Below are positions 1 to 4,907 of a DNA stretch of 5,052 nucleotides, piece after piece. The position numbers were made by a program, and so were the translations under genes. The stretch covers positions 1 through 5,052 of the forward strand of contig DATJGF010000219.1 of NCBI GenBank assembly GCA_035495315.1, read 5' to 3'. The notes under the pieces were generated by a model. It saw only the letters and a program-made list of their open reading frames with translations, searched no databases and was not told the origin of the DNA. Position 1 is the first letter of the stretch; each line of letters opens with the position of its first letter. The DNA comes from DATJGF01 sp035495315 (GTDB taxonomy: Bacteria; Verrucomicrobiota; Verrucomicrobiia; Limisphaerales; UBA8199).

Positions 1-70
1 TCGAAGGTCTGGTTTGACCCCATAGAGCCATGGCCAAAGCGACGGCACTTTTTTCTTAGAGAATCTGTTT

Positions 71-373
71 ATGAAAACGTTTTTCCTTTTGAGCGGCACC
101 GTCCTCATGCTGGCGCTCACCGGTTGCGCAAGCGGTTATGGAGGAGCTTACGCCGGGGTTTCCGGCGAGTACCCGGCAACTTATTACGGAAATGGGTATT
201 ATAATGGTTATTATTACTCACCGGGTTATGCCCACCCTTACCCGTATGTCGTTCGCCCGTACGATCGTGACCATTATTGGGATCGTCATCGGTACTGGGA
301 GCAACATCGCTGGCACGCTGATGATCACTACGTTCCGCACTATCGCCGCGACGACGACCGCTACCACCAGTAA
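71..373 (+). CDS. Small Tyr/His-rich lipoprotein, function unknown
   Basis: A 100-residue protein beginning with a lipoprotein signal: Lys2, a hydrophobic core at residues 4-16, then a lipobox L16-T-G-C19. Cys19 would be lipidated after cleavage by signal peptidase II, and Ala at +2 favours the outer membrane. The 82-residue mature part has 19 Tyr and 8 His. Its first half is Gly/Tyr-rich (YGNGYYNGYYY) and its second half is packed with Tyr, His, Trp, Asp and Arg (DRDHYWDRHRYW). It shows no catalytic motif and is probably largely disordered. Similar small Tyr/His-rich lipoproteins are common in Gram-negative bacteria and mostly uncharacterised; metal binding or envelope attachment are guesses. 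The ATG is the only start that gives the signal peptide, and a weak AGAGAA lies 7 bases upstream. The gene converges on the transglycosylase gene with a 6-base gap. Confidence 0.8.
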   Translation: MKTFFLLSGTVLMLALTGCASGYGGAYAGVSGEYPATYYGNGYYNGYYYSPGYAHPYPYVVRPYDRDHYWDRHRYWEQHRWHADDHYVPHYRRDDDRYHQ

Positions 374-379
374 GATCGC

Positions 380-1429
380 TCACTTCGCCTGAGCCGAGGC
401 GGCCCCGGTCGCCTCCGCCTTTGGCAGCTTCAGTTGCGCAAGCTTCAATCCCTCGCGTCGCAACAGGATCGCTTCGAATTTAGGCACATACATTTGTGTC
501 TCGGCGGGGAGATGGGCCGCAATGGCCTCAAAACTCTTGGACTTTTTGCGGGCCAGCAAATCTTCGATAGTCCCTTCACCTGCGTTGTAAGCAGCCAGCG
601 CTAATCGCCAATCCTTGAATCGGCCATAAAGATAACGCAGGTAATGAGCCGCCGCCTGAGCGCTTTCCTCCGGCCTGAGCCGCTGATCAAACGGCCAGGT
701 TCGCAATCCGTATCGCTTCGCCGTCGCCGGCATCAACTGGAACAAGCCTGCCGCCCCATCCGGACTGCGTGCGCGCGGATCGAACGACGATTCAACCTCC
801 GCCACCCAAACAAGCTCGGCCGGCACCTGTTGCGCCAAAAAAATCGGCTTCAGTCGCGGCACATACACCTGCGCCCGCTTCGGCCACGGACGATTCGCAA
901 ATTTGGTGACCCAGATTTCCCGCGCTTTCTCTGGCGCAGGATTGGGAATCGGCTTGCGCGGTTGTCCCGGCGCTTCTTTTGGTGCCGGGATTATGAGTCG
1001 AAGCTCATCCGCAACATCCAGATAATCCAATCGCGGCTTAAGCCAGAGCGCGTAAGGGAGCGTTTCTTCATAGTTTTCCAGCAGGGGCAGCGCCGTTTTT
1101 GCGCTGTCTCGAAGGGTCGCAAGGTCGATGACATATTCGCCGTGCAATTCCTTTTGGATCTGCGCCAGAAATTGACGCACCTTGTCGCGGTCAACCTCTT
1201 GAAGCACGCGCAAAGCATCGTCGTCGAGATTCTCCTTCGCCCATTGTTCAGCCGAACGCAGCAGCTCATCATCGAGCGTCAGCGTATCCTCCGCCGCCAA
1301 TGCACCCGCAACGCTGACCAAAAGAAGCCAAATCACCCAACTCGTTCGTATACCCTTGTAGCGGCGGGCGTCTCGCCTGCCGTAGAGCCGGGCATCTTGC
1401 CCGGCGGACCAAATTCGAAACATTCTCAT
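380..1429 (-). CDS. Lytic transglycosylase, SLT domain (GH23 family)
   Basis: Residues about 198-325 form an SLT lysozyme-like domain. It has the E-S motif VAEVESSFDP, with probable catalytic Glu213, then GAAGLFQLMPATA (225-237) and AAYNAGEG (279-286). Enzymes of this family cleave the MurNAc-GlcNAc bond of peptidoglycan in the periplasm and leave a 1,6-anhydro end. Residues about 50-190 are helical, charged and without a recognised domain. No LysM repeats are present, unlike MltD. A hydrophobic segment at residues 32-46 (VIWLLLVSVAGALAA) is a signal peptide or anchor. The start is uncertain. The only ATGs in frame are at 1429 and 1423, and using them makes a double-hairpin repeat encode most of residues 9-24. 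A GTG at 1336 would start right at the hydrophobic core but gives a signal without a positive end. I kept the ATG. Family assignment is firm; specificity within it is not. Confidence 0.9.
   Translation of the reverse strand: MRMFRIWSAGQDARLYGRRDARRYKGIRTSWVIWLLLVSVAGALAAEDTLTLDDELLRSAEQWAKENLDDDALRVLQEVDRDKVRQFLAQIQKELHGEYVIDLATLRDSAKTALPLLENYEETLPYALWLKPRLDYLDVADELRLIIPAPKEAPGQPRKPIPNPAPEKAREIWVTKFANRPWPKRAQVYVPRLKPIFLAQQVPAELVWVAEVESSFDPRARSPDGAAGLFQLMPATAKRYGLRTWPFDQRLRPEESAQAAAHYLRYLYGRFKDWRLALAAYNAGEGTIEDLLARKKSKSFEAIAAHLPAETQMYVPKFEAILLRREGLKLAQLKLPKAEATGAASAQAK
1358..1405 (+). repeat. Double-hairpin (REP-like) repeat, copy 1
   Basis: The copy starts with GTAGCG (1358-1363). The first hairpin has a 9-bp stem, 1362-1370 with 1374-1382, containing one G-T pair and a TCT loop. 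A spacer CGTAGA (1381-1386, sharing its first two bases with the stem) leads to a second, perfect 8-bp hairpin, GCCGGGCA (1387-1394) with TGCCCGGC (1398-1405), again with a TCT loop. The same skeleton recurs inverted at 1482-1527 with different stem sequences that still pair. I recall such GC-rich double-hairpin elements being dispersed in Verrucomicrobiota genomes, but copy number cannot be judged here. This copy lies inside the formal N-terminus of the transglycosylase frame. Confidence 0.85.
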
Positions 1430-1481
1430 CCGCCAAGTTCGATTTTAGGCTGCTCCTTTTGCCGCCATATGCCTGGTTGGC

Positions 1482-1527
1482 GCGGCGGGACGCCGCCCTT
1501 ACGTCAGGCGGGGATGCCTGACGCTAC
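1482..1527 (-). repeat. Double-hairpin (REP-like) repeat, copy 2, inverted
   Basis: On the minus strand this begins with the same GTAGCG (1527-1522). It continues with an 8-bp perfect hairpin, CGTCAGGC (1502-1509) with GCCTGACG (1516-1523) and a 6-base loop. CGTAAG follows, then a perfect 6-bp hairpin, GCGGCG (1482-1487) with CGCCGC (1491-1496), with a 3-base loop. It starts 2 bases after the stop codon of the TIM-barrel gene and points in that gene's direction, so its RNA could form a 3'-end stabilising structure. It has no T-tract and is not a canonical intrinsic terminator. Orientation relative to copy 1 is inverted, with about 76 bases between them, as in paired REP (BIME-like) arrangements. 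Confidence 0.85.
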
Positions 1528-1529
1528 AT

Positions 1530-2432
1530 TCAACAGGCCAGTATCTTGCCCAAACGTTGTGCCAAATCCTTCAACCCTTCCGGCGTGCTCCCCCCGCCCT
1601 GCTCCGTCATCACCCAACCGGTATACCTAATCTCATCAATCGCCTTCATCACCGTCGGCCAATCATCGTCCCCTTCCAGCAGCGGCACATCAAACCCTTT
1701 CCACAGCCCCTCTTCTTCGCTCCGCTTGCGGCTGTACTCCTTGATGTGAAACTTCTGGATCCGCTTGCCCAAAGCCCTGATCCATTGCTCCGGCCATCCA
1801 TACGTAATCACATTGCCCACATCAAAGTGCCATCCCACCGCCGGGCTGTTGAACTCATCCACATACCGCACTGCCTCCAGCGGGCTTAGCAGGAAATGAT
1901 TCCACACGTTCTCAATCGCAATTTTCACGCCCAATTCTTCCGCCAGTGGAATCGCTTTCCTAATCTCCGCCTGCGAACGCGCATAAGCGTCAGCGTAGCT
2001 GATTTCCTTGTTCACCACCGCCGGCACCAGCAGCACTGACGACGCCCCGTAGCGCTTCGCATCTCGCAGTGTTTGTTTCAACGCCTCCAATCCCTCCTCC
2101 CGAATCTTCGGATCTGGATGCGACAACGGTTTGTCCCAATGCAGCGCGCCGCACACACTCGGGATCACCAACCCCACTTCGTCACGCGCACGCACCACCT
2201 CGTCCTGGTCCATATGGCTGTTCATCTCCACACCCTCAAAACCAGCCTCTTTGACCACCTTCATCTTCTCCAGCACCGATCCCTTTATTCCAACCGTCCC
2301 CCACATGATTCCCTTACGAATATTCCTTTTGGGACTCGTCGCACCTGCACTATCTTCGGCGGCCAAATGCCCCGTCATTGCCGCCAACGCCATCGCCGCC
2401 GCGCTCCCTTTGAGAAACTCACGCCGATTCAT
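1530..2432 (-). CDS. Tat-exported sugar isomerase/epimerase-like TIM-barrel protein
   Basis: A 300-residue protein of the xylose-isomerase-like TIM-barrel superfamily (AP endonuclease 2 fold), usual length. The N-terminus MNRREFLKGSAAAMALAAMTG is a twin-arginine signal with RREFLK at residues 3-8, so the protein folds in the cytoplasm, binds its metal and is exported. Expected metal ligands occur in order: Glu174 (AIENVW), Asp204 (HFDVGN), His229 (FHIKEY) and Glu277 (MTEQGG). In the Asp motif the common second His is Asn207, seen in many exported members. Relatives isomerise or epimerise ketoses, keto-inositols or hydroxypyruvate; the substrate here cannot be read from sequence. It lies 93 bases downstream of the Gfo/Idh/MocA gene on the same strand, which suggests joint processing of an oxidised sugar. 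No good ribosome binding site is seen; an AGGA sits only 2 bases before the ATG. Confidence 0.92.
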   Translation of the reverse strand: MNRREFLKGSAAAMALAAMTGHLAAEDSAGATSPKRNIRKGIMWGTVGIKGSVLEKMKVVKEAGFEGVEMNSHMDQDEVVRARDEVGLVIPSVCGALHWDKPLSHPDPKIREEGLEALKQTLRDAKRYGASSVLLVPAVVNKEISYADAYARSQAEIRKAIPLAEELGVKIAIENVWNHFLLSPLEAVRYVDEFNSPAVGWHFDVGNVITYGWPEQWIRALGKRIQKFHIKEYSRKRSEEEGLWKGFDVPLLEGDDDWPTVMKAIDEIRYTGWVMTEQGGGSTPEGLKDLAQRLGKILAC

Positions 2433-2443
2433 AATCCTATTCT

Positions 2444-2502
2444 ACTCGTTACGTTTTACGTTTCACGTCTTACGCAACACGAAACACGCATCCCGCATCA
2501 CA
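2444..2502. repeat. Degenerate 7-base tandem repeat (ACG every 7 bases)
   Basis: ACG occurs at 2451, 2458, 2465, 2472, 2479 and 2486, exactly 7 bases apart. Degenerate units flank it: ACT at 2444, CCG at 2493 and ACA at 2500. Bases between the ACG cores vary but are mostly A or T, giving units such as TTTACGT, TTCACGT, CTTACGC and AACACGA. The array fills most of the 93-base gap between the oxidoreductase stop and the TIM-barrel start. On the coding strand the units read as CGT-containing heptamers ending 11 bases before the TIM-barrel ATG. The role is unknown; the phase is too regular for ordinary intergenic sequence. Confidence 0.8.
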
Positions 2503-2525
2503 TTCCAACGTTCCCAGTTCGCTAT

Positions 2526-3833
2526 TCACGCCAACTTCGTCATCCCCGGCAACGCCATCGCCGGAATATCCAGCTTCATCTTCCAGTCGAGCTTGTCCGG
2601 CACCAGTTTCTCATCCGAGTTCATCGCCTGTTCCCACGTGATTTCCTGTCCCGTGTACGCCGCCATACGCCCCATCAACCCCATCATCGTGCTTTGCGCC
2701 ATCCATGACCCGTCATTGATCAGCTGTCCGCTGCGGATGCTAGCAAACAGTTCGTCGTGTTCGATCTGGTACATGTCCTTCTTTGGCCCCGAATCGTGAT
2801 AACGCCAGTTTTCTTTGCCCTTGATGTACGGCGCCTGCCAGCCGGGAATCTTCGCAAAACCCGCTGACCCCATGATGTAATCCGAGTTCTCGGAGTACGT
2901 ATTAGCAACCTGTCGTTGGCCGACAAACCCGCGGACATCGTTCGGAAACTCGTATACGACGAACATGTGATCGAAAATGTTCCCCTGGTTATTCGGCGTG
3001 CCTCGGCCGCCCACCGCCACCGCCTTCAACGGCGCCTGATCTTTCAGCGCCCAGGCGACCTTATCGACGCTGTGGCAACACTGCTCGACGTAACCGTCCC
3101 CCGACAGCCATACGAAATTGTACCAGTTGCGCATCTGCCATTCGAGATCCCCCATGCCCGATGGCCGCTCACCCTCCGCAGGCATCGGCTTGACCGGCCC
3201 CGTGTAGTACGTCGCGTAAACCGCCTTAATATCGCCAATCGCCCCCTCGTGGATCCGCTTGTAAAATTCGCGCCGAGCCGTATCGCGCCGCCAGCAATAC
3301 CCCGCCACCAGCGACAGCTTTTTCTCCTGCGCCACCTTCGCCGATTCGATCACCGACCGCAATCCAGGCGCGTCGGTGGCCATTGGCTTTTCGCAGAAGA
3401 TATGTTTGCCCGCATCCACCGCCGCCTTCAGATGCACCGGCCGGAAGCCCGGTGGTGTCGCCAGCAAAACCACGTCGACCCCGCTATCGATCACCTTTTG
3501 ATACGCATCCAGCCCCACAAAACAATGGTCCGGCGTCACCTTCACCTTGTCGGGGTGTTCCTTTTGCAGACCCTGCAGGCTCTTTTGCAATTGCTCCTCG
3601 AACGCATCACCCATCGCGGTCAGCACGACGTTTTTGTCCGCATTCATTGCCTGGCTCGCCGCGCCCGAACCGCGCCCGCCGCAGCCGATCAGGCCCACTT
3701 TGAGCGTCTCATCGTTTTCTTTGCCGAAAAGTTTTCCCGGTAAAATTCCCGGCGCGGCCAGCGCGCTGCCGACCAGGGCTGATGTCTTCAAAAAGTCGCG
3801 TCGTGTTGTAGCACTGTTGGTTGGCGTATTCAT
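2526..3833 (-). CDS. Tat-exported Gfo/Idh/MocA family NAD(P)-dependent oxidoreductase
   Basis: A 435-residue protein. A twin-arginine signal occupies residues 8-33 (TTRRDFLKTSALVGSALAAPG), and the Rossmann fold begins at residue 44 with GLIGCGGRG (47-55). The conserved EKP motif is Glu148-Lys149-Pro150 (FCEKPMAT), where Lys149 is the usual active-site lysine. His254 and Asp257 (CCHSVDKVAWAL) fit the family's second active-site motif. The family oxidises or reduces hydroxyls on sugars, inositols or glycosides with a nucleotide cofactor. Exported members usually carry the cofactor tightly bound because the periplasm lacks free NAD(P). I chose the ATG at 3833 because the signal starts there; the frame stays open upstream to 3941, but that extension shows no signal and runs towards the tRNA. 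It is the first gene of the minus-strand run, and its partner TIM-barrel gene follows. The substrate is unknown. Confidence 0.95.
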   Translation of the reverse strand: MNTPTNSATTRRDFLKTSALVGSALAAPGILPGKLFGKENDETLKVGLIGCGGRGSGAASQAMNADKNVVLTAMGDAFEEQLQKSLQGLQKEHPDKVKVTPDHCFVGLDAYQKVIDSGVDVVLLATPPGFRPVHLKAAVDAGKHIFCEKPMATDAPGLRSVIESAKVAQEKKLSLVAGYCWRRDTARREFYKRIHEGAIGDIKAVYATYYTGPVKPMPAEGERPSGMGDLEWQMRNWYNFVWLSGDGYVEQCCHSVDKVAWALKDQAPLKAVAVGGRGTPNNQGNIFDHMFVVYEFPNDVRGFVGQRQVANTYSENSDYIMGSAGFAKIPGWQAPYIKGKENWRYHDSGPKKDMYQIEHDELFASIRSGQLINDGSWMAQSTMMGLMGRMAAYTGQEITWEQAMNSDEKLVPDKLDWKMKLDIPAMALPGMTKLA

Positions 3834-3862
3834 AATGAGAATGAAACTGAGTTCAGAACCGT

Positions 3863-3891
3863 ATTGAGCGCCGAAACTCACGCCATGTAAA
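3863..3891 (-). promoter_or_regulatory. Possible promoter of the oxidoreductase gene
   Basis: On the minus strand TTTACA (3891-3886, 5 of 6 matches to the sigma-70 -35 box) is followed after 17 bases by CTCAAT (3868-3863, only the final AAT matching). The ATG lies about 30 bases further on. The -10 box is poor, so this is only a candidate. Confidence 0.25.
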
Positions 3892-3906
3892 CACGAATTT
3901 CGCCTG

Positions 3907-3935
3907 TTGCATGCCGCGCCCCGCTGTGCTAAAAG
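3907..3935 (+). promoter_or_regulatory. Possible promoter of tRNA-Gly
   Basis: TTGCAT (3907-3912) and TAAAAG (3930-3935) are separated by 17 bases and end 16 bases before the tRNA. Matches to sigma-70 boxes are 3 of 6 and 4 of 6. The position is right for a short-leader tRNA transcript but the match is weak. It would be divergent from the oxidoreductase promoter. Confidence 0.35.
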
Positions 3936-3951
3936 ACTCACTGCACCGACA

Positions 3952-4025
3952 GCGGGTGTGGTTCAGTGGTAGAATGCGGGCTTCCCAAGCCTGAGATGAG
4001 GGTTCGATTCCCTTCACCCGCTCCA
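3952..4025 (+). tRNA. tRNA-Gly (anticodon CCC)
   Basis: A complete 74-base cloverleaf. The acceptor stem is GCGGGTG (3952-3958) with CACCCGC (4015-4021), perfectly paired. The D arm is GTTC-AGTGGTA-GAAT. The anticodon stem CGGGC/GCCTG has one G-T pair and a loop TTCCCAA, giving anticodon CCC at 3984-3986, which reads GGG glycine codons. The variable loop is AGAT. The T arm is GAGGG-TTCGATT-CCCTT. The discriminator is T4022, and CCA is encoded at 4023-4025. No intrinsic terminator is evident just downstream. Confidence 0.97.
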
Positions 4026-4211
4026 ACCTTTGCAAGCATTTTGACTCAAAGCCCTTATGATTTTAGAGACTCGGGAAGAGTGCAAATGCATAACAGCCTC
4101 CAGTCTAGTCAACGTGGTTCCCATGGTTAGGAGTGCCGGCCAAGGACGGACAGCACGGCGTCCCTCAACGCGATCCGAAGAGGTGTGCAGGCGAACCTAC
4201 GTGAAAGTAAA
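4026..4211. other. Gene-poor stretch after tRNA-Gly
   Basis: No convincing gene, tRNA, or terminator is seen here. The one suggestive signal is on the minus strand: GGAGG at 4101-4097, 5 bases before an ATG at 4091-4089, opens a 25-codon frame ending at 4014 inside the tRNA antisense strand. Its peptide is unremarkable and the overlap with the tRNA argues against it being a gene. The stretch is probably flanking sequence of the decayed repressor gene to its right. Confidence 0.5.
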
Positions 4212-4450
4212 TCACTTTCGCTGCCCGCGAATTCTTGGGCCGGGCAATTCCGAAATATCCAAATCGAACCCTCGCAGCAATTCTTTCCAACGTCAGTAGA
4301 CCGGGATTCCTTTTTATCCCAAGTTCGTACAGTTGGTACAGCTTGTAGCCGAATACCGCAGACTTCTGCCGCCTGCTCCTGTGTCCAACCGCGGCTTTCG
4401 CGCAGCTCCCGCAGACGCTTCCTGAATCTGGTTGAAGCCGATGGTTCCAC
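4212..4450 (-). pseudogene. XRE-type helix-turn-helix regulator, broken by two frameshifts
   Basis: Three minus-strand frames each hold one piece of a Cro/CI-type helix-turn-helix protein. Frame 1, from GTG 4450, gives RLRELRESRGWTQEQAAEV and continues to CGI. Dropping one base near 4351 continues with GYKLYQLYELGIKRNPGL and then LTLERIA. Dropping one more near 4275 continues with RGFDLDISELPGPRIRGQRK and a TGA at 4214-4212. The rebuilt product is 78 residues, a normal length for a stand-alone XRE domain. Helix 2 is around TQEQAAEVCG, and the recognition helix is around GYKLYQLYELG. As it stands no frame encodes the whole DNA-binding domain, so it is a pseudogene, unless the extra bases are sequencing errors. 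The GTG start directly follows a TGA and lacks a clear ribosome binding site. Targets are unknown. Confidence 0.82.
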
Positions 4451-4535
4451 TCACGGCAAGGTGAGATCATAAACACTCTCTAAAGGTAGTTGCTTTACAT
4501 CTAAATTCGCCACACAGAACAGCCACAAATACGCC

Positions 4536-4743
4536 ATGAAACCGAGAACTTACCTAGTTTTGATTGGCAACATTGCGCTCATCGTGTGGTAGGCGAGTGA
4601 AATTGACGCGGGGGAGAACTTTGCGTCAAACTTGTTTTTCCTGCTTATCTTCATTGTCACAACGATTCTCTGGTTCATTTTCTGCGTGAGGGAACTCAAT
4701 AGGCCTGTTCAGAGATCACCCGATGCTAGCCAGCAACAGCTAA
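4536..4743 (+). pseudogene. Small two-helix membrane protein interrupted by TAG
   Basis: From ATG 4536 the frame reads MKPRTYLVLIGNIALIVW, a basic start plus a membrane helix, then TAG at 4590-4592. It continues in the same frame with ASEIDAGENF, a second hydrophobic helix (NLFFLLIFIVTTILWFIF), then CVRELNRP and a polar tail. Hydrophobic segments both before and after the stop, in one frame, suggest an originally continuous two-helix inner-membrane protein; TAG is one change from TGG (Trp). The same frame stays open to 5045, but from 4908 on it overlaps the opposite-strand gene and looks non-coding. I place the end near a hairpin at 4742-4769; the true end is uncertain. Alternatively a shorter gene starts at TTG 4632, but it has no well-placed ribosome binding site. 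I do not recognise the family. Confidence 0.45.
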
Positions 4744-4769
4744 AAGGAGAGCGAGTGGCGTTCTCCTTT
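4742..4769. terminator. Hairpin, possible bidirectional terminator
   Basis: AAAGGAGA (4743-4750) pairs perfectly with TCTCCTTT (4762-4769). The stem extends inward by one G-T and two G-C pairs to a 5-base loop. A stem of about 11 bp flanked by short A and T runs could end transcription of the interrupted membrane gene (+) or of the pilus-like gene (-). T-runs are only 3-4 long, so termination efficiency is doubtful. Confidence 0.35.
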
Positions 4770-4907
4770 ACTTCCCGTTTGAAGGTTTGGTCGAATTTCC
4801 GACGGTTCTGGACAGATGTTGTTTTGATGGACTTGATCATACACGATTTTGTCCGATTCTCTGTCCGTCAAATCGAGGCAACCTCACTCCACCGTTTGGA
4901 CCCTGGC

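Noticed and set aside
1..70. Sequence upstream of the lipoprotein, TTGACC at 14-19 considered as a -35 box
   Set aside because: No acceptable -10 box lies 16-18 bases downstream, and the region is cut by the window edge.
396..415. GAGGCG/CGCCTC inverted repeat just after the lipoprotein stop, considered as a terminator
   Set aside because: It has no T-tract and falls within the last codons of the transglycosylase, where Gly/Ala codon composition can produce it.
644..1630. Plus-strand 328-residue open frame
   Set aside because: It is antisense to the transglycosylase gene and spans the repeat region and the TIM-barrel 3' end. It is Arg/Leu/Pro-rich with no recognisable motif.
2073..2799. Overlapping plus-strand frames of 211 and 222 residues
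   Set aside because: They cross antisense over the TIM-barrel start, the heptamer repeat and the oxidoreductase 3' end. The composition is shadow-like and there is no domain.
2916..3743. Plus-strand 275-residue open frame
   Set aside because: It lies wholly antisense to the Gfo/Idh/MocA gene and is rich in Arg, His and Leu, typical of a shadow frame in GC-rich coding DNA.
3853..4035. Minus-strand 60-residue frame with VKGIEPSSQAWEARILPL
   Set aside because: It runs antisense through the tRNA-Gly gene. This peptide is a well-known annotation artefact produced by the antisense strand of glycine tRNA genes.
4014..4091. Minus-strand 25-codon frame with a well-spaced GGAGG
   Set aside because: It ends inside the tRNA antisense strand and encodes an unremarkable peptide; a single good ribosome-binding-like motif is not enough.
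4261..4272. A 12-base match (inverted) to the T-loop of tRNA-Gly, GAGGGTTCGATT, considered as an attachment site
   Set aside because: It is in the wrong orientation and short enough to occur by chance between any two places in 5 kb. It is explained by the codons for Arg-Gly-Phe-Asp of the XRE remnant.
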